A stretch of 39,311 nucleotides of DNA, from contig NZ_SVEV01000032.1 in NCBI RefSeq assembly GCF_015057185.1, positions 1 to 39,311 of the forward strand, given 5' to 3'. The translations under genes were made by a program, and so were the position numbers. Shown here piece by piece: positions 1-8,530 of the stretch. This stretch comes from Pseudobutyrivibrio sp. GTDB taxonomy: Bacteria; Bacillota; Clostridia; Lachnospirales; Lachnospiraceae. How positions within the stretch are numbered: the stretch's first letter is position 1; every line of letters begins with the position of its first letter. The notes beneath the pieces were generated by a model, which did not search any database, was not told the DNA's origin, and was given only the letters and a program-made list of their open reading frames with translations.

Positions 1-105
1 AAAAATACATTTTTCAAAATAGTTCATCCATAGAAAGACACATGCGGGATGCTCCCTTTTGCATATTGGAAAACTAAAAATATTCGCGAAATTGTTCCAT
101 AGACA

Positions 106-150
106 GGGGGCCAGGCCGGGGTGGGAGGCGGAATTTTGAAATGGGGTGGG
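106..150 (+). other. G-rich tract in gene-free flank
   Basis: The first 230 bases hold no ORF I can support. Within them is an unusually G-rich stretch for this AT-rich window, with G-runs at 106-110, 118-121, 123-125, 143-146 and 148-150. The long gap before the last two runs makes a stable G-quadruplex doubtful. It could be a remnant of a neighbouring gene or a foreign insertion. I assign no function. Confidence 0.3.
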
Positions 151-183
151 AATGTGGCTGTTAAGGTAGAAGAAATGGGAAGA

Positions 184-219
184 GAAAAAAAGACCTGATT
201 CACATTTGTGAACCAGGTC
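184..219 (-). terminator. Rho-independent terminator of the 41-aa gene
   Basis: A 13-bp stem with one mismatch and a short loop spans 192-219. On the minus strand it is followed by a T-rich run (complement of 183-191). It lies 14 bases after the stop codon of the small minus-strand ORF, so it ends a compact monocistronic unit. The plus strand also has a short T run after the hairpin, so it may work in both directions. Confidence 0.75.
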
Positions 220-233
220 GGTGTTTTTAAATA

Positions 234-359
234 TTAGAACTGTCCAAAAGCGTATTTGAAAAATGAAACAGGCTTCTTGCCTTCCTTCTCCTGAACTCTG
301 CAATACTTCTCATAATCTGAATAAACTGTGTACATCTGGAATGATACTTCTTCGAACAT
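234..359 (-). CDS. 41-residue small protein, function unknown
   Basis: A 41-codon ORF starts at 359 with an AGGAGG-type ribosome binding site just upstream (complement of about 366-372). It has its own consensus promoter at 402-430 and a terminator at 184-219, so it is laid out as a complete gene. The product starts MFEEVSFQMY and ends FKYAFGQF. It is rich in Tyr, Phe, Glu and Lys, with one Cys (residue 20) and no signal peptide or membrane segment. It is transcribed divergently from the TetR gene and shares a repeated 10-mer with it. I do not recognise the family. The promoter, SD and terminator make translation likely; any function is unknown. Confidence 0.7.
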   Translation of the reverse strand: MFEEVSFQMYTVYSDYEKYCRVQEKEGKKPVSFFKYAFGQF

Positions 360-386
360 TCTTTTTACCTCCTAAACTCTCTTTTC

Positions 387-505
387 TTTGTTACAAGACA
401 TATAATATACCTCGATTTGTAATTTGTCAACAAAAATAATGTTAAGAAATTGTGAATAATTTACAAAACTATTTTTGTTGAGGAAGTTTCCTAGGTTTGT
501 TACAA
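387..505. promoter_or_regulatory. Candidate TetR operators (direct 10-mer repeat)
   Basis: The sequence TTTGTTACAA occurs exactly at 387-396 and again at 496-505. Its core TTGT-T-ACAA is a small palindrome. The first copy lies between the minus-strand -10 box and the small-protein SD. The second overlaps the -10 box of the TetR promoter. Two copies placed to block both divergent promoters suggest an operator pair for the adjacent TetR protein. This is inference from placement only. Confidence 0.45.
402..430 (-). promoter_or_regulatory. Sigma-A promoter of the 41-aa gene
   Basis: On the minus strand, TTGACA (complement of 425-430) and TATTAT (complement of 402-407) are separated by exactly 17 bases. 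This is one of the best consensus promoters in the window. It points at the 41-residue ORF. Confidence 0.75.
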
Positions 506-506
506 T
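478..506 (+). promoter_or_regulatory. Promoter of the TetR-GH2-GT-GH36 operon
   Basis: TTGAGG at 478-483 and TACAAT at 501-506 are 17 bases apart. Transcription would start near 513, upstream of the ATG at 556. The small inverted repeat AGGAA-GT-TTCCT (481-492) and the TTGTTACAA copy lie within this promoter. Confidence 0.6.
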
Positions 507-555
507 TTAACTATGGAAACTATTGACTACTAAAAGAGTTTTTAGGGGTGATTTG

Positions 556-1107
556 ATGAATGAGAGAATATTAGAAGGCGCTTTAAATGTGTTTAGAGCA
601 AAAGGGCCTAAATTCACTATGGATGACCTTGCCGTAGAGATGAAAATGAGCAAGAAAACAATCTATTCTGTTTTTAGAGATAAAAATGAATTGATGTGTG
701 AAATGATGGATTATGCTTTTGACATGATTAAGGAAGCTGAGGACAAAATCTATTATGACGATAATCTTTCACTTGTTGAAAAGATATATGGCATTCTTGC
801 AGTTTTGCCAGAATCACATTACGGCTTTGATTATTCTGCTATGAGTAAAATGGCAGAGAAATATCCTATGGCTTATAGCAAGCTTAGAGAGAGATTAGAT
901 AGTGGTTGGGAAAAAACCTTTGAGCTACTTCAAAAGGGTATAGACGAAGGAGTATTCAAAGAGGTCAACATTAATATTTTCAAGTATATGTATGAGATAT
1001 CTGTTGATAGATTATTGATGGGTGATTTCCTTAAGGAGAACGATATGAGCTATCCTGAGGCATTAGAATCAGTAGTTAATATTATGGTTGATGGTATTGT
1101 TAAATAA
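556..1107 (+). CDS. TetR/AcrR-family transcriptional regulator
   Basis: This is a 183-residue DNA-binding repressor of the TetR family. The N-terminal helix-turn-helix (about residues 1-45) has the family pattern: RILEGALNVFRAKG, then TMDDLAVEM, then SKKTIYSVFRDKNEL. The rest is the all-helical ligand-binding domain, whose ligand cannot be read from sequence. I chose the ATG at 556 because AGGGGTG lies 5 bases before it and TetR proteins begin at this point. An in-frame TTG at 523 has no SD. It leads an operon of glycoside enzymes, with only 12 bases before the GH2 gene, so it probably controls them and itself. It is divergent from the 41-residue gene. Confidence 0.85.
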   Translation: MNERILEGALNVFRAKGPKFTMDDLAVEMKMSKKTIYSVFRDKNELMCEMMDYAFDMIKEAEDKIYYDDNLSLVEKIYGILAVLPESHYGFDYSAMSKMAEKYPMAYSKLRERLDSGWEKTFELLQKGIDEGVFKEVNINIFKYMYEISVDRLLMGDFLKENDMSYPEALESVVNIMVDGIVK

Positions 1108-1119
1108 AAGGGTGGAAAA

Positions 1120-3579
1120 ATGGCACAAAAGATTTACTTAGATAGAAAATGGCGATTTAATGAGGTTTTTACTGAGGAGATGATTAACGAGCCTATGACT
1201 GATTATGCGCTTGTTAATATTCCGCATACTGTAAAGGAGACTCCTATATCATATTTTGATGAATCTGTTTATCAGATGATTAGCTGCTATCAAAAAACTA
1301 TTTTTGCTCCACCTCAGTGGGCTGAGCAGGTTGTCAGTCTTACTTTTGAGGGTGTTGCACATGCGGCTGACGTATATGTTAACGGAAATCTTGCTGTTCA
1401 TCATGACTGCGGATATACAGGATTTTCAGTAGAAATTTCAGAGTTTCTTAAATTTGGTGAAGATAATCTTATTACGGTAAGAGTAGATTCCAATGAAAAT
1501 TTGAATCAGCCCCCATTTGGTTTTGTTATTGATTACATGACATATGGTGGAATTTACAGAGATGTTTATTTTGAGGTGAAGGAGAAAACTCACTTCGTAG
1601 ATGTTTTCTTGCAACCATCATTGCTTGAGAGGATTTCTACTAGCAAACGCACACCTAAACAAATCAAAATAATGAAGGTTCAGGGTGTTCTTAAAACTGA
1701 TTGTTATTTTACTAAGAATATATATAAGCTGGCTGCAGGAGATGGAGTTTTTATTAGACAATATCTAGATGATAAGCTGTTGCTATCTCAGCCTGTTAGC
1801 GGGTTAGAGCAGGTGGGGGATACATATCTTATGAAGTTAAATTCAGCCCCTGCTACAGTCAATTTGTGGGATATTGAAAGCCCTCGTTTATATCAGGTTA
1901 AGACCCAGCTCTTAATTGATGATAAGGTTGTTGATGAGCATGTGGCAAATGTTGGCTATAGAAACTCTGAATTTAGAAAAAATGGATATTATCTAAATGG
2001 TAGAAAAGTCAAACTAAGAGGTTTAAATAGACATCAGTCTTATCCATATGTGGGTTATGCTATGCCAGAGTCAATGCAACGTTTTGATGCAAGGATTCTT
2101 AAAGAAGAATTGGCACTTAATGCTGTTCGTACATCACACTATCCACAGTCACATTATTTTATAGATGAATGCGATAAGCTGGGACTCTTGGTATTTACAG
2201 AGATTCCTGGATGGCAGCATATAGGAAATGAGGATTGGCAGAATTTGGCAGTTCAGAATACCAAGGATATGATTTTACAGTACCGTAATCATCCTTCAAT
2301 CATATTATGGGGCGTTAGAATTAACGAGTCTCCTGATAATGATGAATTCTATAAAAAGACAAATGCTGTGGCACGCAAATATGATCCAACTAGACCTACA
2401 GGTGGTGTTAGATGCCATGCTAAAAGCTCACTGTTAGAGGATGTTTATACCTACAATGATTTTGTTCATGAGGGAAATAATAAGGGTTGCTGCAAGAAAT
2501 CAGATATAACCTCTGATGTGGAAAAGGCTTATTTGGTTTCAGAATACAATGGTCATATGTATCCTACAAAACCATTTGATGATGAGGAGCAGCGCCAAGA
2601 GCATATGCTTAGACATGCAAATGTTTTGGATGGAATTGCAGGAGAGCTTGATATAGCAGGTTCATTTGGTTGGTGTATGTTTGACTACAATACACACAAA
2701 GATTTTGGTTCTGGCGATAGAATCTGTTACCACGGTGTCATGGATATGTTTAGAAATCCAAAGCTTGCTGCTTCAGTTTATTCAGCTTTCTCAGAAACAG
2801 AAAATGTTTTAGATATATCTACAAGCTTTGATATAGGAGAGCATCCAGCCTGCAACAGAGGTAAGTCATTTATCATTTCTAATGCTGATTCTGTAAAGAT
2901 GTACAAGAATAATCAGTTGATTAAGGAGTACTTCCCAGAGAATTCTCCATACAAGAATCTTAAGCATGGTCCTATTTTGATAGATGACTATTTAGGTGAT
3001 GTCATTGAAAAGGATGGTAGCTATTCTAAAACAGAGGCTAAGCTTTTAACTAAGGTTTTAAATCACGTAGCTTTACATGGATTTAAGGTTACGCCACAGA
3101 TTGCATGGGCTAGCTTTAGACTGATGGCTTTCCATGGAATGAAGAAAAATGAAGCAGTACCTTTGTTTAACAAATTTGTAGGAGACTGGGGTGGCGCTTC
3201 AAAAGAATATCGCTTTGAGGCAATAAAAAATGGTCAGGTAGTAAAGACTGTAACCAAAGCACCTGCTGTTACACCTAGAATTGAAGCAAAGGCTAGCCAT
3301 ACATTGCTTACAGAACTGCACACCTATGATGTGGCGGATATAAGAGTTAAATTGGTTGACCAAAATGACAATCAGCTGTTTTTCTTTAGCCAACCGGTTT
3401 CATTCGAAATTGAAGGACCATTTGAGATAATAGGTCCAAAAACTGTTTGCCCAATGGGAGGAGCAACTGGTGTATATGTCAAATCCATTGGTGAAGATGG
3501 GGATGGCTATCTCACAATATCTGCAGAGGGAATTGAGCCAGTCAAAATCTGTCTTTCTGCAGAATGCTTAACAAAATAA
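1120..3579 (+). CDS. Glycoside hydrolase family 2 (beta-galactosidase/beta-glucuronidase type)
   Basis: An 819-residue retaining beta-glycosidase of family GH2. The order is a jelly-roll sugar-binding domain (about 1-180), an Ig-like domain (about 180-290), a TIM barrel from about 295 with LRGLNRHQ and NAVRTSHYPQS, then C-terminal beta domains. The acid/base is Glu403 in WGVRINES; the nucleophile is Glu475 in LVSEYNGH. The usual G-N-E before the acid/base is here I-N-E. There is no signal peptide, so it acts in the cytoplasm on imported oligosaccharides. The next genes are a GT-B protein and an alpha-galactosidase. Beta-galactosidase is most likely given the GH36 partner, but beta-glucuronidase or another GH2 activity cannot be excluded. 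Confidence 0.88.
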   Translation: MAQKIYLDRKWRFNEVFTEEMINEPMTDYALVNIPHTVKETPISYFDESVYQMISCYQKTIFAPPQWAEQVVSLTFEGVAHAADVYVNGNLAVHHDCGYTGFSVEISEFLKFGEDNLITVRVDSNENLNQPPFGFVIDYMTYGGIYRDVYFEVKEKTHFVDVFLQPSLLERISTSKRTPKQIKIMKVQGVLKTDCYFTKNIYKLAAGDGVFIRQYLDDKLLLSQPVSGLEQVGDTYLMKLNSAPATVNLWDIESPRLYQVKTQLLIDDKVVDEHVANVGYRNSEFRKNGYYLNGRKVKLRGLNRHQSYPYVGYAMPESMQRFDARILKEELALNAVRTSHYPQSHYFIDECDKLGLLVFTEIPGWQHIGNEDWQNLAVQNTKDMILQYRNHPSIILWGVRINESPDNDEFYKKTNAVARKYDPTRPTGGVRCHAKSSLLEDVYTYNDFVHEGNNKGCCKKSDITSDVEKAYLVSEYNGHMYPTKPFDDEEQRQEHMLRHANVLDGIAGELDIAGSFGWCMFDYNTHKDFGSGDRICYHGVMDMFRNPKLAASVYSAFSETENVLDISTSFDIGEHPACNRGKSFIISNADSVKMYKNNQLIKEYFPENSPYKNLKHGPILIDDYLGDVIEKDGSYSKTEAKLLTKVLNHVALHGFKVTPQIAWASFRLMAFHGMKKNEAVPLFNKFVGDWGGASKEYRFEAIKNGQVVKTVTKAPAVTPRIEAKASHTLLTELHTYDVADIRVKLVDQNDNQLFFFSQPVSFEIEGPFEIIGPKTVCPMGGATGVYVKSIGEDGDGYLTISAEGIEPVKICLSAECLTK

Positions 3580-3600
3580 ATAGTAGAATAGGGGATAATA

Positions 3601-5064
3601 ATGATTGATAAGAGTAAAGTAATTTTTGGAAATAAGATTTCAAACAAGGATTATAAAAAGGCATGTAAAACAAAGGCTAAAAACATCAGAAAATATGGAG
3701 ATGATTCTAATGAGAATTACAACATTGTTCTCCGTAAGAATGAGCACATCGGTGATTCATTAGGTGTGTATGATGTTCTTTTAGAGGACGGAAAATCTGA
3801 TGTGGAATTTGATACTGAAAAGGGTATCATAGTTGGAAATATCCGCATGGGATTTGGCCATTACAGAATTTCTATGGCTATGGCTTCTGCCGCAAAGCAT
3901 TTAGGCTATACACCATACTGGATGGATTTAAATGGATATCCAAAGACAAGCTGTACTAAGGTTATCAGTGCCCAAAATGATTTGTATTCTTTGGGCTCGA
4001 GACTTTCAAAGAACAAGCTATTTAATAAATTTGTGTGGGAGCCACTTAATTACGAAGGATTTAGAAAGCTTTCATATAATGCTGCTGACCAGAAGAACGC
4101 TGAAATCATGGCGACAGTATATAAGAATGTTCCAAAGGAGATTCCTGTAATAGGTACCCATGCATGGCCAGCTCAGGCTGCTGTACATGCAGGGATGAAG
4201 CACGTAGTTAATGCTATTCCAGATAACTGGCCAATGGCACTACATTTTTCAGAGGGTTCTGTTCATACTATTCAATGTAAGAATGCTTATATGGGCTACA
4301 GAATTTGTAATGGAATGGCAGGGGATGCTGTTTGTAATCCAATGCCAAATGATGACCTTGTTTACACTGGTCATTATATTGATCACGAGCTTGTAAGTAA
4401 TATTGAAGTTGATTGCGAGAGAAGAATTGCTAGAAAAAAAGATGGCAAACCTATTAGATTCTTGCTTACAATCGGTGGAGCTGGGGCTCAGAAAGAGATT
4501 TTTGGAGCAATAATTAAGTATCTACTTCCAGCTATAAGTGACAATAAAGCTGCTCTTTATGTAAACGTAGGTGATTACAAAAATGTATGGGATGACCTTG
4601 TTAAGGAAATTCCAGGTATGAGTGAAATGTCTACAGAGCATTTTAATGATTTTGCTGAGACCACAAAGTTTTCTGAGGAGGCTCTTACAGGTGATGTTAC
4701 AGGCATTCATGGCTTTTATCATGAAAACATTTTCGATGCAGTTTATTGCACAAACCTACTTATGCGCAGCTGCGATGTGCTAGTTACCAAGCCATCAGAA
4801 TTGGCATTTTATCCTGTTCCAAAGCTATTTATAAAGAGAGTTGGAAAGCATGAAATGTGGGGTGCAATTCATTCGGCAGAAATGGGTGATGGAACTCTTG
4901 AATGCAGAGATATACCACATACTCTTCAGATGATTGATATGTTTATGAAGGATGAAAAGCTGTTAACAGAAATGTGCGACAGCATTAAAGCTAATAAGAC
5001 AATCGGACTCTATGATGGAGCTTACAAGGTTGTTGAGCTTGCAATGGGATTAAAAAATAAATAA
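3601..5064 (+). CDS. GT-B fold glycosyltransferase-like protein (MGDG synthase/MurG-like features)
   Basis: A 487-residue protein that I place, with caution, among GT-B glycosyltransferases related to GT28. The N-terminal half has a glycine/histidine loop GNIRMGFGHYR (residues 79-89), like the G-x-G-H acceptor loop of MurG and galactolipid synthases. The C-terminal half has TIGGAGA (290-296) and VTKPSELAFYP (395-405), like the donor-binding K-P-G/S motif. There is no signal peptide or clear membrane span. It sits 21 bases after GH2 and 18 before GH36, so it belongs to the same operon. It could transfer a sugar released by its neighbours, or be a non-catalytic relative. Acceptor and donor are unknown. 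A DUF-type hypothetical label is the fallback. Confidence 0.6.
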   Translation: MIDKSKVIFGNKISNKDYKKACKTKAKNIRKYGDDSNENYNIVLRKNEHIGDSLGVYDVLLEDGKSDVEFDTEKGIIVGNIRMGFGHYRISMAMASAAKHLGYTPYWMDLNGYPKTSCTKVISAQNDLYSLGSRLSKNKLFNKFVWEPLNYEGFRKLSYNAADQKNAEIMATVYKNVPKEIPVIGTHAWPAQAAVHAGMKHVVNAIPDNWPMALHFSEGSVHTIQCKNAYMGYRICNGMAGDAVCNPMPNDDLVYTGHYIDHELVSNIEVDCERRIARKKDGKPIRFLLTIGGAGAQKEIFGAIIKYLLPAISDNKAALYVNVGDYKNVWDDLVKEIPGMSEMSTEHFNDFAETTKFSEEALTGDVTGIHGFYHENIFDAVYCTNLLMRSCDVLVTKPSELAFYPVPKLFIKRVGKHEMWGAIHSAEMGDGTLECRDIPHTLQMIDMFMKDEKLLTEMCDSIKANKTIGLYDGAYKVVELAMGLKNK

Positions 5065-5082
5065 AGGTATTGGTGAATAAAT

Positions 5083-7422
5083 ATGATTAGAGTGGAAGGC
5101 AAGGCCTTTTATCTAAATACAAAAAATACAACATACGCTTTTAGGGTTTTAGAGACAGGGCAGCTGGAGCATTTATACTACGGCAGCAGAATTACTGAAG
5201 CAAAGGAAATTTCTGTTATTCAGGAGAAAAGGACATTTGCACCAGGAAATACTGTTGTCTATGATAACGAGCATGGTGAACTGAGCCTAGAGGATGTTCG
5301 ACTTGAAACTTCTGCTATTGGTAAAGGTGATTTTAGAGAGCCAATGGTAGAGGTGGTATGCCCAGATGGCAGCACTAGTCTTGATTTTGTTTATGAAAAT
5401 CATGAGATTTTGGCTGGCAAAAAGGAATTTAAAACCTTGCCTGGCTCATATGGCAATGAATCAGATGTAGATACACTTAATGTAAAGCTGGTTGATAAGA
5501 ATAATGGCTATACATTGATTCTTTCGTATTTTGTATATGAGAATACTGATGTTATTACTAGAGCGGCCAAATTTATTAATACCTCAGATGACTCAGTGAA
5601 AATTACACGTATGTTATCCATGCTAATGGATTTTGATGAATCAGGTTATAAAATTACATCCTTCCATGGCAGATGGACTAATGAGATGAATAAATCAGAC
5701 ATGATTTTACCAGCAGGAAAGTACGTGAATTCTTCTTTTACTGGAACAAGCTCAAATCGTACAAATCCATTTTTTATCTTGTCTGAGGCAGATTCTACTG
5801 AAACCAGTGGCGATGTATATGGATACAACCTGATTTATTCTGGTAACCATTACGGTGCTGTTGAGGTTTCTCCTTGGGGCAAAACTAGAGTTGCATATGG
5901 AATTAACCCTCAGAACTTTTCATGGACATTGGAAGCAGGTGAAGAATTTGAGGCACCAGAGGCAGTAATGACATATTCGGATTGTGGTTTTAGAAAAATG
6001 AGCTTGAATATGCATGAGTTTGTTAGAAATCACATTACCCGAGGCTATTGGAAGGATAAAGAGCGCCCAATTCTTATAAATAGCTGGGAGGCTGCCTATT
6101 TCAATTTCAATGAAAGCTCTTTGCTTAAACTTGCAAAGCAGGCAAAAAAGGTTGGTATAGAGCTTTTTGTTATGGATGATGGATGGTTCGGAGATCGAAA
6201 TGACGACCACCGTGCTTTGGGAGATTGGGACATTGTTAATGGGAAGAAGCTTCCTGGCGGTTTAGAGGGACTATCGAAAAAGATTAATGATTTAGGCTTA
6301 AGTTTTGGTTTATGGGTTGAGCCTGAGATGATAAATGTGGATTCTAAGCTTTATGAGAAGCATCCGCAGTGGGCTATTGATATTCCAGGAAAGAATCATT
6401 CAGAAGGTAGAACTCAAAGACTATTAGATTTGTGCAATCCAGAGGTGGTTGAATATTTGACGCAGGTAATGAGTGAGGTATTTGCAACACCTGGACTTTC
6501 ATATGTGAAATGGGATTTTAATAGAAATTTCTCTGATTATTATTCGAAATACTTGGAGCCATCAAAGCAGCTTGAAGTAGGGCATAGGTATGTGCTTGGC
6601 TTATATAAGCTCCTAGGGGCTCTTACAAAGGAATTTCCAGAGATTCTAATCGAAGGCTGTGCATCAGGTGGAAATAGATTTGACCTGGGAATGCTTTGCT
6701 ATTGTCCTCAGATTTGGGCTAGTGACAATACAGATGCTTTGAGTAGACTTAACATACAGGAGGGTTATTCCTACGGATACCCTCAGAGCACATATACAGC
6801 ACATGTTTCTTCTTGTCCAAATCACCAGACACTACGTGTTACGCCAATGGAGACGCGCTTTGCAGTGGCAAGCTTCGGAGTGCTTGGCTATGAGCTTAAT
6901 CTTTGCGATATGAACAATGAGGATTTGGCAGCAACAGCAGCGGAGATAGAGCTTTACAAGAAATACAGAAGGACTCTTCAATATGGTGATTTTTATCGTC
7001 TATTGCAGGGGAACACAGTAGAGTGGAGCATAGTTGATAAGGATAAATCTACTGCAGTTACGATGGTAGTTCAAAAGGAAATACAGGCAGGAATTCAGTA
7101 CCTTAGAATAAAGCAGGCAGGACTAGATGCCACATCTAAATATCATTTCTTTGGAAGAAAGCTAGAGTACAACCTAAAAGGCTTTGGTGACTTAGTTAAT
7201 ACTGTGGCACCTATACATATCAAACAGGATGGACTGATTCATAATATGGTTGCTAAGTTTGTAAAGATGCCGGGAGAATTAGAGGATTATACTGCTAGTG
7301 GCGATGTTCTTAACAATGCAGGCGTTAAATTAAAACAGAATTATGTAGGCACAGGATATAATGAACAGGTGAGATATTTCCCTGACTATGGTTCGAGATT
7401 ATATTTTGCTGAGAAAGAATAA
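5083..7422 (+). CDS. Alpha-galactosidase, glycoside hydrolase family 36
   Basis: A 779-residue GH36 enzyme that removes terminal alpha-galactose from raffinose-type oligosaccharides and galactomannan fragments. It has an N-terminal beta-sandwich (about 1-320), a TIM barrel (about 330-650) and a C-terminal beta domain. Visible motifs are FVMDDGWFG, GLWVEPEM, KWDFNR with the nucleophile Asp478, CASGGNRFD and WASDNTDA with the acid/base Asp548. From memory, these positions match those of the Geobacillus AgaA/AgaB enzymes. The length fits the bacterial tetrameric subgroup. With no signal peptide it is cytoplasmic. It is the last gene of the TetR operon and ends at a hairpin terminator. Confidence 0.93.
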   Translation: MIRVEGKAFYLNTKNTTYAFRVLETGQLEHLYYGSRITEAKEISVIQEKRTFAPGNTVVYDNEHGELSLEDVRLETSAIGKGDFREPMVEVVCPDGSTSLDFVYENHEILAGKKEFKTLPGSYGNESDVDTLNVKLVDKNNGYTLILSYFVYENTDVITRAAKFINTSDDSVKITRMLSMLMDFDESGYKITSFHGRWTNEMNKSDMILPAGKYVNSSFTGTSSNRTNPFFILSEADSTETSGDVYGYNLIYSGNHYGAVEVSPWGKTRVAYGINPQNFSWTLEAGEEFEAPEAVMTYSDCGFRKMSLNMHEFVRNHITRGYWKDKERPILINSWEAAYFNFNESSLLKLAKQAKKVGIELFVMDDGWFGDRNDDHRALGDWDIVNGKKLPGGLEGLSKKINDLGLSFGLWVEPEMINVDSKLYEKHPQWAIDIPGKNHSEGRTQRLLDLCNPEVVEYLTQVMSEVFATPGLSYVKWDFNRNFSDYYSKYLEPSKQLEVGHRYVLGLYKLLGALTKEFPEILIEGCASGGNRFDLGMLCYCPQIWASDNTDALSRLNIQEGYSYGYPQSTYTAHVSSCPNHQTLRVTPMETRFAVASFGVLGYELNLCDMNNEDLAATAAEIELYKKYRRTLQYGDFYRLLQGNTVEWSIVDKDKSTAVTMVVQKEIQAGIQYLRIKQAGLDATSKYHFFGRKLEYNLKGFGDLVNTVAPIHIKQDGLIHNMVAKFVKMPGELEDYTASGDVLNNAGVKLKQNYVGTGYNEQVRYFPDYGSRLYFAEKE

Positions 7423-7447
7423 AGCACCCTGAGGGTGCTTTATTTTT
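7422..7447. terminator. Convergent terminator
   Basis: The stem AAGCACCC / GGGTGCTT (7422-7440) is followed by a T-rich run on the plus strand. It separates the GH36 gene from the convergent minus-strand gene ending at 7455. The minus-strand tail is less T-rich, so it works mainly for the plus-strand operon. Confidence 0.75.
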
Positions 7448-7454
7448 GTGGCAT

Positions 7455-8387
7455 TTAGAGTTCCATAAATTCTTTTATTTTATCAGAGTTTAAATCTTCT
7501 CCGATTATTATAAACACTTCCTGACCTACAGGCATTTCTGTTAGCTCAAAATTAGCTTTTGTGGCATTAAACTGAAACCACTTATCATTTTCCTTGAAGA
7601 AACCTTTTGCTCGCATAATTTGTCCGAAGGAAGAATCGGACATTAAAGTGTTTACCTTGCTTTTTATTGTGCTGCTAGTTATTGGCAATTCAAGAAAATA
7701 CACTGTTTTGTATGAGGCATTATCGGTGCCAAGCTTTTTTACGTAGGATTGAAGACTATATCCTGAGCTAGTTAGTTTTTCATAGTCTGAGGCTGTAAAT
7801 TCGTCCCAATCTTTTTCTATAATGATGGAGTCAGTATCCTTGTTTAAATTGGCCTTTTTGCAAGCTAATCGAATATGTTCTTTGGTGGATTGAATTTGTT
7901 TTGTTGAAAGCCCTTTGGTTTTACTTAGAACAATAACGCCAGCGTTTGCAATTTGAGAGGCTAAAAAGTAATCGGAATCCTCAGATAAATCATTTTCCAA
8001 ATTTCCATCAACTATCGTAATTACGTTACCGATTTCATACCATCTGTCCAGGGGTTCTTCCCTGAGGGAATCAAAGAATTCGTCAACATCAAAAATTCCA
8101 GAAGGCTCAATTATAACTCGATTGTAGCCACTCATACCCATGGAAATCAGTTTGGTTTTAAAGCGTCTTCTATGGCAATCGGCATCGCAGCCGCCAGCTA
8201 CCATTTCAAGCTCACAGTTTTCTCCACGAAGTTCATTTAACAGAAGCATATCCACATTTACTGCACCATAATCATTTTCGAGAATGCCCACCTTTTGCCC
8301 TTGATCAATGAAATGCTTAGCATATTTTTTTAAGAAAGTGGTTTTGCCACTTCCAAGAAAACCAGTAATCAAATCAACTTTTATCAT
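7455..8387 (-). CDS. CobW/P47K-family GTPase (COG0523), metal-chaperone type
   Basis: A 310-residue G3E-family GTPase. The P-loop GFLGSGKTT is at residues 9-17 and the ENDYGAVNVD switch I follows. The hallmark metal site C-x-C-C of CobW/ZNG1/Nha3 proteins is replaced by GGCDADCH, which has two Cys three residues apart and a following His. IEPSGIFD (switch II region) and IVDGN are intact. The guanine-specificity N-K-x-D reads S-K-T-K, a weakened form. The C-terminal CobW domain is present. COG0523 proteins deliver Zn, Co or other metals to target enzymes. Which metal applies here is unknown, and no metal enzyme is adjacent. It is monocistronic and convergent with the GH36 gene. Confidence 0.82.
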   Translation of the reverse strand: MIKVDLITGFLGSGKTTFLKKYAKHFIDQGQKVGILENDYGAVNVDMLLLNELRGENCELEMVAGGCDADCHRRRFKTKLISMGMSGYNRVIIEPSGIFDVDEFFDSLREEPLDRWYEIGNVITIVDGNLENDLSEDSDYFLASQIANAGVIVLSKTKGLSTKQIQSTKEHIRLACKKANLNKDTDSIIIEKDWDEFTASDYEKLTSSGYSLQSYVKKLGTDNASYKTVYFLELPITSSTIKSKVNTLMSDSSFGQIMRAKGFFKENDKWFQFNATKANFELTEMPVGQEVFIIIGEDLNSDKIKEFMEL

Positions 8388-8477
8388 AATCTACCTCTTA
8401 GAGTGCTCAATATTAGAAACAACAATAATTCTACACAAATATTTGTTATCATTCTACTGTTCATAATAAAATAATAA

Positions 8478-8486
8478 TGCTATGAT
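8478..8486 (+). promoter_or_regulatory. Extended -10 promoter of the PfkB kinase gene
   Basis: TGCTATGAT is an extended -10 element (TG-n-TATGAT). The -35 region 17 bases upstream, TGTTCA, is poor. Transcription would begin near 8493, ahead of the AAAGGAG ribosome binding site at about 8512. Confidence 0.5.
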
Positions 8487-8530
8487 ATGAAAGTTACGAA
8501 TTATTTATATAAAAGGAGTATTAATTAGAT

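Noticed and set aside
106-150. G-quadruplex
   Set aside because: Only three G-runs are closely spaced; the fourth is 17 bases away, so a stable quadruplex is not convincing.
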